A stretch of DNA of 56,323 nucleotides from Candidatus Peregrinibacteria bacterium. Lineage in GTDB: Bacteria > Patescibacteriota > Gracilibacteria > UM-FILTER-43-11. This document shows, one piece after another, positions 47,842 to 56,323 of the stretch (position 1 is its first letter; each line of letters starts with the position of its first letter). A model generated the notes under the pieces. That model made no database searches. It had not been told where the DNA came from and worked only from the letters and a program-made list of their open reading frames with translations. The stretch covers positions 1 through 56,323 of the forward strand of contig JAFGCT010000012.1 of assembly GCA_016932505.1 (NCBI GenBank). The letters are read 5' to 3'. Position numbers and translations under genes: made by a program.

Positions 47842-50367
47842 ATGAAAACAAAAATTAAAGCATCAATATTCGCGTTTGTGATTGCAATACAAACATTCAT
47901 GATTCCTGCAGTTTCTGCTGGATTCCTCTCGGTAAGGGCATATGCAACTGATACTGTTGCGGGTTATGCGTCTGGCTTAAAAACCTCGCTTATAAACCCT
48001 GCACAGAATGTTGTATTTGTGGTTGAGAAACCGGATATGTCCGTTTTACGCATTCCTGCTCAGGCGGATTTGGAGGGTATTGCTGAAGCTGATCTTTACG
48101 GTCATCAGACAAAACTAGCAGGTGATTATAAGGTTGCTGTTCTTTTTCCAGGTTCAGCAGAGTCATCTCCTCAGAATACTTTTAAGGTTTATCCAGATCA
48201 GGTTTCTACAACGCAATCCGATATTACTAGTACTAGTCAGATGTTAACAGCGGATGGTGAGGAGAAAACATTTATTACTGTTACTCTTTTTGATGCTTAT
48301 AGAAATCCTATAAAAAATCACCATGTTCAATTAATTTCCAGCAGACAGGAGGATAATGTAAGTGCTATCAATGGAGCTGTTACAGATGTTGATGGTCGTG
48401 CTAATTTTAAGGTTACTTCAAAATTCTCCGGTATTTCTGTTTTTACAGCAATGGATTCTACTGTAAACAAAGTACTAACAGATCGTGAAGAAATTGTATT
48501 TACCAAACCAGTTTCTACTGATTACGCATGGGGTGGTAACACAATAATCGCTGACTTACTTAGGGCTGATATAGGTCAGGGTGATACTTCGGTGTTACCT
48601 GGGCCGGTACATCATTTTGATATTGAAGGGCTTCCTTCTAGCATTAAAGTGAATACTGACCAGACTCTTACAATAATTGCTCGTGATAAAGACGGCAATG
48701 TTGCTAAGAATTATACCGGAACAATCCTTATTTCTACTCCAGACGATGAAAATGCAGTACTTCCTAATAATGGTGAGTATACTTTTAAGGAATCCAATCA
48801 GGGGCAATTTACTTTTAATTTGGCATTACGATTAACACAGCTTGGAAATCAGACAATTCAGGTTTTAGATAAAACTAATTGGAAGATAGCGGGTGAATTA
48901 CAGGTGGAGGTGATTTCTGGTTCTTCAGTAGTTGTTGGACCTACTTCGGACTCACTTTCAATTAAATCTCCTGTGGATGGTGCTGAACTTGGTAATAGCC
49001 TTGTTGTGATAACTGGGCAAGGTGATCCTAATATCAACTTAAAGGTATTTGATAATGATACAAAAATAGGTGATTCAGAAACAGATAGCGATGGATTCTT
49101 AAGTTTTCAGGCAAAGAACCTTATAAGTGGTTCACACACTTTCTATCTGATGTCGGAAAATGGTGATGTATCGAAATCAGTTACTGTTCAAATTGATACA
49201 ATTCCTCCTGTTTTAAATAGTTTTGAAGTTTATCCGGATGGAGTAGTTCAACCAGGTGCTTCTTTAACTGTTACATTACAATCTGAGCCAAATCTGGAAG
49301 AAGTAAAAATTCGTATTCAGGGTGTTTCTGAAGAATTATTTCCTGCTGAGGCAGGAACATATAAGGCAGTTGTAGCCGCTCCCGTTACAGAGGGAAGTTA
49401 TCCTATCGATGTAATTTTAGTGGATTCACTTGCCAATAAGGCTGAGCTTTTAAATAAAGCTGTAGTATCTGTTGCAAAAGAACAGGAAGTCTTACCACCA
49501 ATAGTTGGTGCGCTTAATGGTACCGAATCAGATTCGTCCGTTGAACTGACTTGGGATGAGGTAAAAGGACATGAAACAGGAATACAAAAATATAAAATTT
49601 ATTATGGTACTGCTTTCGATAAACTTGATAAAACCGTGGAAACAGATGAGGCGGTTACAGATTATACAGTAAGTGGTTTGGATAATGGGACTCAGTATTT
49701 CTTTGCAGTTACTGCAATTGATTCAAAGGGTTTAGAGAGTGCAGAAAAGAGTACTACTGTTGCAGTTACTCCTGCGGCTCCTGATGAGCAGATTGATGGG
49801 CAAATCGATGGGCAAATTGATGGGCAGATTGATGGGCAAATCGATGGACAAATCGATGGACAAATCGATGGGCAAATCGATGGGCAAATCGATGGACAGG
49901 ATGTAATTCCTGGAACAATAAGTGCTACCACTACTCAAAATACAGTAACTCTTAGTTGGGCACCTTTTCCTGGTATTCAACCGTATTTTTATAAAATTTA
50001 TTTTGGTTTGAATTCAGGAAGATATGACGATTATGTAATTACTCCAAATAATACACCAACTTTTGTAATGACAGATTTAATACCTCAGATTCCTTATTAT
50101 TTTGCAGTTGCTGCTTTGGATATTACAGGAAGAGAGATTTCATCATTATCTCCAGAATTCACAATTGTATCCGGAGGAGGTAGTTACCATTTAGCGCCAC
50201 CAGAACCATTAACAGGAAATCAATCTTCATATCCTTATAATCTAGGTTCTCAGCTTTCAAAAGTTCCTTCAACTGAAACTGGACCTGAAACTATATGGAT
50301 AATTTTGACTTCTGTGTTCGTGGCTAATTTGCTTTATAGACACAAGAAAAAGATAGTTAAATCCTAA
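47842..50367 (+). CDS. Large surface protein with Ig/FN3 domains and a QIDG repeat stalk
   Basis: An 841-aa exported protein. A signal peptide (MKTKIKASIFAFVIAIQTF..AVSA, about 1-26) leads to a beta-rich head. A Big-1/invasin-like domain (about 128-215) has TLFDAYRNPIKNHHVQL and VTDVDGRANFKV. Further Ig-like domains follow to about 545, then an FN3 domain (553-645; YKIYYG...YFFAVTAIDSKG). A (QIDG)9 stretch (650-685) comes next, a second FN3-like domain (about 693-775), and a C-terminal helix with basic tail (ETIWIILTSVFVANLLYRHKKK) that anchors it. Such a build suits an adhesin or S-layer-like protein for host-cell contact. Confidence 0.88.
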   Translation: MKTKIKASIFAFVIAIQTFMIPAVSAGFLSVRAYATDTVAGYASGLKTSLINPAQNVVFVVEKPDMSVLRIPAQADLEGIAEADLYGHQTKLAGDYKVAVLFPGSAESSPQNTFKVYPDQVSTTQSDITSTSQMLTADGEEKTFITVTLFDAYRNPIKNHHVQLISSRQEDNVSAINGAVTDVDGRANFKVTSKFSGISVFTAMDSTVNKVLTDREEIVFTKPVSTDYAWGGNTIIADLLRADIGQGDTSVLPGPVHHFDIEGLPSSIKVNTDQTLTIIARDKDGNVAKNYTGTILISTPDDENAVLPNNGEYTFKESNQGQFTFNLALRLTQLGNQTIQVLDKTNWKIAGELQVEVISGSSVVVGPTSDSLSIKSPVDGAELGNSLVVITGQGDPNINLKVFDNDTKIGDSETDSDGFLSFQAKNLISGSHTFYLMSENGDVSKSVTVQIDTIPPVLNSFEVYPDGVVQPGASLTVTLQSEPNLEEVKIRIQGVSEELFPAEAGTYKAVVAAPVTEGSYPIDVILVDSLANKAELLNKAVVSVAKEQEVLPPIVGALNGTESDSSVELTWDEVKGHETGIQKYKIYYGTAFDKLDKTVETDEAVTDYTVSGLDNGTQYFFAVTAIDSKGLESAEKSTTVAVTPAAPDEQIDGQIDGQIDGQIDGQIDGQIDGQIDGQIDGQIDGQDVIPGTISATTTQNTVTLSWAPFPGIQPYFYKIYFGLNSGRYDDYVITPNNTPTFVMTDLIPQIPYYFAVAALDITGREISSLSPEFTIVSGGGSYHLAPPEPLTGNQSSYPYNLGSQLSKVPSTETGPETIWIILTSVFVANLLYRHKKKIVKS
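49789..49896 (+). repeat. 12-bp in-frame tandem repeat, nine units
   Basis: Nine units of CAAATCGATGGG and close variants (CAGATTGATGGG, CAAATCGATGGA), each coding Gln-Ile-Asp-Gly. Third-position changes only, so selection keeps the peptide. Unit number can vary by slippage without breaking the frame. Confidence 0.95.
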
Positions 50368-50424
50368 TCTGCTAGCTTACAGAGCTTAAAAGCTTATATA
50401 AGCTCCATAAGCTCCTAAAAAATA

Positions 50425-51672
50425 ATGAACCCTCTAAAAACAATAATAAAAGATTCAAAAAAAATTCCTCTTGGCGTTAAGCTTATTGTATTGGTGATTT
50501 TTTTAAGAATGGTTGGGTGGGGTTTTGTTGATCCATTCTTTTCAATTTTCATACAGTCTTTTGGTGAAAGCTATACTGCTGTTGGTGCTTTTGTTTCTCT
50601 TATAAGTGTTATTTCTTTACTTGTTATGCTTCCGCTTATAAGACTTGCGGATAAGGTTCAGGATTCGAGAATTTTACAAGATGGTGAGATTTTCTATCTT
50701 TTTACTATTATCTTTTATATGGCGGCGGGGATATATTCAAGTGTTCCACTTCTTTTAATAGCCTTTGTCTTAAATGGTATAGCACATCCTTTTGTATTGG
50801 TAGGGGCTGAATCTTATATTCGTAAACACGGAGGACAATTTGATAATGGAAAATCATTTGGGTACTATACTGCTTTAAATTATTTTGGCTGGATACTGGG
50901 TATGATAATAGCTGCATATATTGTGCCGTATAGGTCTTTTAATTTGATGTTTTTATTCGTTCTTCCAAGTATTATTGCTAGCTTATTTATTTTGCCGAGA
51001 ATACGAGAAAGAGGATTCAAGTCATTTTTTACCGGTTTAAAAAGATATTTTCATAAGGCTCAGGATTTTAAAGATTTAATTCAGGATATTAGAACTATAA
51101 ATAAGAAGATGTATTTCTTTTTGTTTCTTGCGTTTTTTGATGGGGTAATAACTATGTTTAAGTTTGTATTCATTCCCTTGTTCGCTTTGGCTATTGATTT
51201 AAATATGCGGCAGATAGCTCTATTTATGGCTGTTATGTATTTACCTTTTATATTTAGCTTTTTCTTTTCCGAGGTTACAGATCGTTTTAAAAAAATGAAT
51301 GTAATAGCAATGGGGTTATTTATAGGTGCTATTTCATATATTTTACTTTCTTTTATAGTAAAACAAGAGTGGGTTGTTGTTCTCGCATCAACTACTTCTT
51401 TAGCATTAGCAATCATACGTCCGGCATATAATGGTGTTATTACAGCTTTAACACCAAGAAGAATGCTTGGGGAAATAACAGGACTTAATAATCTTATGGT
51501 GAAATTGGGTCATATTGTAGGTCCAATTTTTTCTGGTGTTATTGCGGATGTTTATGGAATACAAGTTGCATTTTTTATAATAGCTCTTGTGGCCTTTGGA
51601 TTAGGAATGATAACTTTACTTATGAAAGAATATGATTCTGTTTCAGCTGTGCCTATTAATGCTAATTCTTAA
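50425..51672 (+). CDS. MFS transporter
   Basis: A 415-aa protein with twelve predicted membrane helices. The conserved loop between helices 2 and 3 is present in a modified form as RLADKVQDSRIL (about 73-84), and the corresponding second-half loop reads SEVTDRFKKMNVIA (about 282-295). ITGLNNLMVKLGHIVGPIFSGVIADVYG (about 351-378) is a typical helix 11 region. Drug or small-molecule efflux is common for such proteins, but the substrate cannot be told. It follows the surface-protein gene by 57 bp and may share its transcript. Confidence 0.88.
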   Translation: MNPLKTIIKDSKKIPLGVKLIVLVIFLRMVGWGFVDPFFSIFIQSFGESYTAVGAFVSLISVISLLVMLPLIRLADKVQDSRILQDGEIFYLFTIIFYMAAGIYSSVPLLLIAFVLNGIAHPFVLVGAESYIRKHGGQFDNGKSFGYYTALNYFGWILGMIIAAYIVPYRSFNLMFLFVLPSIIASLFILPRIRERGFKSFFTGLKRYFHKAQDFKDLIQDIRTINKKMYFFLFLAFFDGVITMFKFVFIPLFALAIDLNMRQIALFMAVMYLPFIFSFFFSEVTDRFKKMNVIAMGLFIGAISYILLSFIVKQEWVVVLASTTSLALAIIRPAYNGVITALTPRRMLGEITGLNNLMVKLGHIVGPIFSGVIADVYGIQVAFFIIALVAFGLGMITLLMKEYDSVSAVPINANS

Positions 51673-51716
51673 AATTGAAAATTGTAGATTAAGGATTGAA
51701 AATTAATTCTCAATCA
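51671..51716. repeat. ATTGAAA-type repeats with inverted end
   Basis: AAAATTG, AAAATTG, TAGATTA, AGGATTG, AAAATTA at about 7-bp steps, then CTCAATCAAATC in the opposite sense; fills the spacer before the PfkB gene. Confidence 0.55.
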
Positions 51717-51733
51717 AATCTATTTACAAAATT

Positions 51734-52819
51734 ATGAAAAAGACAAAAATATTTACCATAGGCGGTGCTACATTCGATATATTTGTTAAAGCAAAAGATC
51801 AGGCTATTATGGAGCTTTCTACTCCTGATGATAGGAATAAGTGGCTTTGCTTAAGGCATGGTGGGAAAATTACCATTGATGCGGTTATAGAGACTTTTGG
51901 TGGAGGTGCAACAAATACTGGAGTTGCTTTTGCGAGAATGGGGTTTGATGTTTCTACAGTTGTTAAAATTGGAGCTGAATACGGTGAAAGGGTTATTGAA
52001 AATTTGCAATTTAACGGAGTGAATACCGATTTTGTGAAAAAGACGAAGCGTGATAGAACAGCTTTTTCCAATATTATAAATACTTTTGATGGCGATAGAA
52101 CTCTTTTAGCTTATGCAGGTGCAAACCGCTTTTTTTCGGATAAAGATCTTCCTGTTAAAGAACTTGAAGAAACTGATTGGATTTTTCTTAATCATCTAAC
52201 GGAAGAAAGCAGCAAGATACCGAATGTACTTCTATCTATACTTAAAAAAAATCCCAAAATTAAATTCGCCTGGAATCCTGGGAAGGAACAGATTACTCAG
52301 GGGCTTTCTAAATGGAAAGGTTTACTCAAGAGAACTGAGATTTTATTTCTTAATAAGGAAGAGGCATCATTATTTGCGCGAATGCCTTATAAACTTGCAG
52401 GTAATAAAAAAGATGATCCACATCATCATGTTCATATATCTAAAAACTTTTTACCTCCATATGCGGATGACGTAAGTGAAATAATGCTTGAATTCTTTAA
52501 ATATGGAGTTAAATATGTAGTGATTACCGATGGAAAAAATGGTGCTCAGGCGAGTGATGGAAAGAATATTTACTTTTGTCCTGTCTATTCTCATAAAAGA
52601 ATTGATGTGCTTGGAGGAGGTGACTCGTTTGCAAGTGGCTTTACAAGTGCACAGATTTTAGGTAAAAACTTGAGTACATCGTTAATCTATGGTACACTTA
52701 ATGCACACGCGGTTGTAAATCAGTATGGTGCACAGGTGGGGTTGCTTAATAGAGATGATGTGGAAGCCCTTTATAAAAAGCAGAATATACATGTTACAAA
52801 ATCTAAATTACAAAAATAA
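51734..52819 (+). CDS. PfkB-family carbohydrate kinase
   Basis: A ribokinase-fold sugar or nucleoside kinase of 361 aa. Motif 1 is ETFGGGATNTGVAFARMG (about 55-72) and motif 2 with the catalytic Asp is DVLGGGDSFASGFTSA (about 295-310). FNPGKEQ-type and YVVITDGKNGA segments lie between. A longer-than-usual insert near residues 220-255 (KKDDPHHHVHISKNFLPPYADD) is His-rich. Probable substrates are ribose, adenosine or a hexose. The next gene starts 37 bp downstream. Confidence 0.9.
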   Translation: MKKTKIFTIGGATFDIFVKAKDQAIMELSTPDDRNKWLCLRHGGKITIDAVIETFGGGATNTGVAFARMGFDVSTVVKIGAEYGERVIENLQFNGVNTDFVKKTKRDRTAFSNIINTFDGDRTLLAYAGANRFFSDKDLPVKELEETDWIFLNHLTEESSKIPNVLLSILKKNPKIKFAWNPGKEQITQGLSKWKGLLKRTEILFLNKEEASLFARMPYKLAGNKKDDPHHHVHISKNFLPPYADDVSEIMLEFFKYGVKYVVITDGKNGAQASDGKNIYFCPVYSHKRIDVLGGGDSFASGFTSAQILGKNLSTSLIYGTLNAHAVVNQYGAQVGLLNRDDVEALYKKQNIHVTKSKLQK

Positions 52820-52855
52820 AAACAATTATTTAACTATCTAACACTAAAAATAAAA

Positions 52856-53485
52856 ATGTCCGATAACAAATTAGCAAAAGCCCATGAGGCAATTGAAACA
52901 GCCGAATCTGCCTTGAAACTTGCAAAGCAGCTTATTAGTGAAGTTGGAGATATTCCTATGTCTTCAAGAACAAGTTCAAGAGAATACGCAGATAAAGCCG
53001 CAACGGTTTCAACTGTTTTACCTGGTGAAGGCAGAATAATAGAGGGTGTATTTGATGGTCAAAATATGATTGATAAAAAAGGAACTGTATATCCTGTTCC
53101 TGCAAATTATGCCAGTAAATCAAAACTAATACCGGGTGACGTGCTTAAGTTGACAGTAACTGAAGAAGGAAAGTTTTTATATAAGCAAATCGGTCCTGTT
53201 GAAAGAAAGACAGTAATCGGTCCTTTGGTATATAGTGATGGTCAATATCAGGTATTAGCAGATGGTAAAGCATATAATGTTCTTCTTGCTTCTGTGACTT
53301 ATTTTAGAGCATCGGTTGGAGATGAGGTTACAATTATTATTCCTGTTGGTACAAAATCAGATTGGGCTGCTATTGAAGCAGTTCTTCCAAAATTCGGAGA
53401 TTCATCTGATGAAGAAGCTGATAAAAAGCCAAAAAGCAGAAAGAAGAAAGAAGAATTGGATTTAGAGGCGGAGCTTGATATCTAG
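52856..53485 (+). CDS. Conserved hypothetical protein of CPR type (209 aa)
   Basis: A soluble protein with an N-terminal helix (AHEAIETAESALKLAKQLI), then a beta-rich core: GRIIEGVFDGQNMIDKKGTVYPVPANYASKSKLIPGD (in three short blocks, about 61-98), KLTVTEEGKFLYKQIGPVER (about 99-118) and a repeated OB-like strand set (VLADGKAYNVLLASVTYFRASVGDEV). A Lys/Asp/Glu-rich tail closes it. I recall proteins of this build from several CPR genomes, with no known function. It reads like a small RNA- or DNA-binding beta-barrel, which is inference. Confidence 0.7.
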   Translation: MSDNKLAKAHEAIETAESALKLAKQLISEVGDIPMSSRTSSREYADKAATVSTVLPGEGRIIEGVFDGQNMIDKKGTVYPVPANYASKSKLIPGDVLKLTVTEEGKFLYKQIGPVERKTVIGPLVYSDGQYQVLADGKAYNVLLASVTYFRASVGDEVTIIIPVGTKSDWAAIEAVLPKFGDSSDEEADKKPKSRKKKEELDLEAELDI

Positions 53486-53623
53486 TTATCTCTGAAACCT
53501 TTAATTCTGTCTTGTCGAGATCAAAAGCTTTCCCCATGGCCACATGTCGCTTCAGGGTCTTGCTTCGTCGTGCGCTCACTTTCTTTCAAGCTTACCTTAT
53601 TGTGCTATATATTGATGGTTTTT

Positions 53624-53651
53624 TTGTGTATTTCTGAAAAAAATGTAAAAT
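53624..53651 (+). promoter_or_regulatory. Possible enolase promoter
   Basis: TTGTGT (53624-53629), 16 bp, TAAAAT (53646-53651); start codon 31 bp further on. Confidence 0.45.
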
Positions 53652-53678
53652 GATAAATAATAAATATTAAATAAATAA

Positions 53679-54959
<1,281 letters not shown>

Positions 54960-54960
54960 T

Positions 54961-54987
54961 CTCGTGACTCGTGACTCGTGACTCGTG
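54961..54987. repeat. CTCGTGA heptamer array
   Basis: Three perfect CTCGTGA units and a fourth, CTCGTGT, beginning two bases after the enolase stop codon. Confidence 0.9.
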
Positions 54988-55114
54988 TTGACCGCTGTCG
55001 CTAGCTACTGCAGCTTAACATTTTCACTTTGTAAAAAAAATTGCAAATCAGGTGAAAAATTGATAATCTATATTGGAATTTACAAACAAAATTATTTTCT
55101 AAATATCAAAAATT

Positions 55115-56182
55115 ATGAATATTAAAAAGCTATTTAAAGTGTTTGCCGCATTTTTGCTTTCTTCTTTTCTGCTTACTTCTTGCGGTGGAGGTGATGAGTC
55201 ACCTGAACGTGTTATTGAAAAATTTAAAGAAAATTTAACTGAAATCGAATCAGCTGATATTACTACGACAATAGTAATGAAAGGGGCAAATGTGAATGAA
55301 ACTGTTGATTTTGACGCTGACTTAACTATTAAATTCGACCGCAGAGATACCGATGATCGTAAAGCTGACATAAAAGTAGTGCTAAGCGGTCTTATGGAAA
55401 CAGCTGGTCAGGTACTTTCCGGTGATGCTGATCTTTCTTTAGTTACCTTGGCTGAGGAATATTTTATTCGTCTTGATGAATTGAAGATGACTGGTGAGAA
55501 CATGGATGTAATTGAACCGATTTTCGAAAAATTCGGCAAGAAATGGTTAAGGATAGATCCAAACTTTATTCCTGAGAATATAAGAGAGTTACAGCAGAAA
55601 GATGAAGCTACACTTGCTAAGGAAGAAGAACTCAAAGAGCTTTTTATAGAATCAAAATTAATTAATGTAAATAAGGAATTCGGAGTTGAAACAGTAAATG
55701 GTCAGAAGGTTTATCATTATGGAATTGGGTTTAATCTGGAAGGTGTAAAAGATTATGTTCGAAAGGCTTCAATAATTGATGGAAGAGCCCTTACTGAGCC
55801 TGAGGTAGAAGAGATGTCAAAATCTGCAGCTAATTTTAAGAATACTGAATTATGGATTGGCATAGATGATTATTATCTATATAAAGCTGTTACAGATATA
55901 AATGGCGGTGCTGAAGGTGTTGATTCAAATATTAATGTTTTATTGGAGGGTAAAGATTATAATAAGAAAATAGAAATTACTGCACCAGAGGATGTGGAGG
56001 ATTTGGATCCTTTAGAATTACTAATGACATATAGCGAGTTAAGTTCTGGTGCTGAAGAGGTAGCTACAGAAGACGATGTTTTGACTGAAGGTGCTACTGA
56101 TGAATCAGGGGTGGAAGTTGTTATTCCTGAGGGTGATGAAGTATCTGATGTGGATGTGATTGAATTATTGGGTGAGGAATAA
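55115..56182 (+). CDS. Lipoprotein of unknown function (355 aa)
   Basis: A type II signal peptide with lipobox LTSC (Cys23) marks a membrane-anchored lipoprotein. A Gly/Asp linker follows, then a beta-rich domain with repeated KADIKV / DADLSL / TELWIGI strands, in the style of LppX/LolA-like half-barrels. A strongly acidic low-complexity tail closes it (about 305-355, Glu/Asp/Val). No catalytic motif is seen. It could bind a lipid or another surface molecule. A terminator follows at once, so the gene is probably monocistronic. Confidence 0.82.
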   Translation: MNIKKLFKVFAAFLLSSFLLTSCGGGDESPERVIEKFKENLTEIESADITTTIVMKGANVNETVDFDADLTIKFDRRDTDDRKADIKVVLSGLMETAGQVLSGDADLSLVTLAEEYFIRLDELKMTGENMDVIEPIFEKFGKKWLRIDPNFIPENIRELQQKDEATLAKEEELKELFIESKLINVNKEFGVETVNGQKVYHYGIGFNLEGVKDYVRKASIIDGRALTEPEVEEMSKSAANFKNTELWIGIDDYYLYKAVTDINGGAEGVDSNINVLLEGKDYNKKIEITAPEDVEDLDPLELLMTYSELSSGAEEVATEDDVLTEGATDESGVEVVIPEGDEVSDVDVIELLGEE

Positions 56183-56197
56183 GCGTTTCTAATTATT

Positions 56198-56234
56198 AAA
56201 AACCCTGTTCCAATAAAATGGGATGGGGTTTTTT
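56198..56234 (+). terminator. Terminator after the lipoprotein gene
   Basis: AAAAACCC and GTTCC pair with GGGAT and GGGGTTTTTT around a short A-rich loop, ending in a T-run. Confidence 0.8.
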
Positions 56235-56236
56235 AT

Positions 56237-56323
56237 TTATCATTTATCAATTATCATTTATCAATTATCATTTATCAATTATCATTTATCAATTATCATT
56301 TATCAATTATCATTTATCAATTA
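56237..56323. repeat. TTTATCA/ATTATCA heptamer array running off the window
   Basis: TTTATCA and ATTATCA alternate in strict 7-bp register for at least 11 units to the last base, so a 14-bp higher-order unit has formed. The array continues beyond the window. Confidence 0.92.

Noticed and set aside
49692-49980. Leftward frames rich in Cys-Pro-Ser-Ile or Ile-Asp-Leu-Pro opposite the QIDG repeat
   Set aside because: They are antisense shadows of the 12-bp repeat within the surface-protein gene.
56237-56323. CRISPR array
   Set aside because: The repeats are 7 bp and contiguous, with no spacers; no cas genes are in the window.

Overview
The window reads as a chromosomal segment of a small, AT-rich bacterium of the candidate phyla radiation (Patescibacteria). 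Signs are type IV pilus ATPases without a visible pilin operon, a short AlaRS, a stand-alone PolA-type 5'-3' exonuclease, a VirB2/TrbC-like small membrane protein and many lineage-orphan genes. UGA is a genuine stop: for example the trkA UGA overlaps the trkH start as ATGA, and nadM, prmC and the M24 peptidase also end in UGA. That argues against the recoded Gracilibacteria/Absconditabacteria. Phylum-level placement is inference.

Layout. 1-710: 3' end of a 23S rRNA, a 5S rRNA and a partial copy of the 5S 3' half. 740-2400: a small ORF between perfect 20-bp inverted repeats, then a leftward set of three membrane-protein genes (34, 42 and 221 aa) under a perfect-consensus promoter. 2434-9450: two-OB-fold ssb, a DUF2971 gene, an rRNA dimethylase, an O-antigen ligase-like gene, nadM, an orphan membrane/coiled-coil gene and a GT4 glycosyltransferase. 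9516-13121: DciA-like (DUF721) gene, rpsP with a repetitive acidic tail, khpA, pilin-like protein, an orphan GT5 C-terminal domain and the 5'-3' exonuclease. 13239-17566: potassium/cation module (trkA, trkH, SLC12-like). 18092-21965: ybeY, a 700-bp gene-poor stretch, ftsA and ftsZ. 22064-30082: pilB, mscS, a 520-aa protein with four unrecognised repeats, alaS and a PilT-like gene. 30168-35790: SIMPL protein, small membrane proteins, an orphan gene behind a structured leader, and ileS under a T-box. 35791-44504: an orphan 750-aa protein, a dCMP deaminase/nucleotide kinase pair, a DMT transporter, DUF1653, the purine trio purB-purE-purC and an M24 peptidase. 44701-56234: secreted 3D/peptidoglycan-binding protein, prmC, a large surface protein, an MFS transporter, a PfkB kinase, a conserved orphan, enolase and a lipoprotein.

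Expression. Most genes have no Shine-Dalgarno. Many have TTGnnn-N16/17-(TGn)TATAAT, with the start codon about 20-35 nt beyond the inferred transcription start. This recurring arrangement let me move several starts downstream. The one clear Shine-Dalgarno (AAGGGG, 6 nt before ATG) belongs to the orphan gene at 31887, which also carries the most elaborate non-T-box leader.

The most unusual feature is the spacer DNA. Nearly every second intergenic region holds degenerate tandem repeats of 7 bp (sometimes 8). Each locus has its own unit, often as two arrays in opposite orientation around a short gap. One array lies inside prmC. Two related palindromic elements (6298-6465 and 25204-25326) and another inverted-repeat element (44510-44648) are superimposed. 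No tRNA genes, CRISPR arrays, insertion sequences with transposases or prophage genes were seen.
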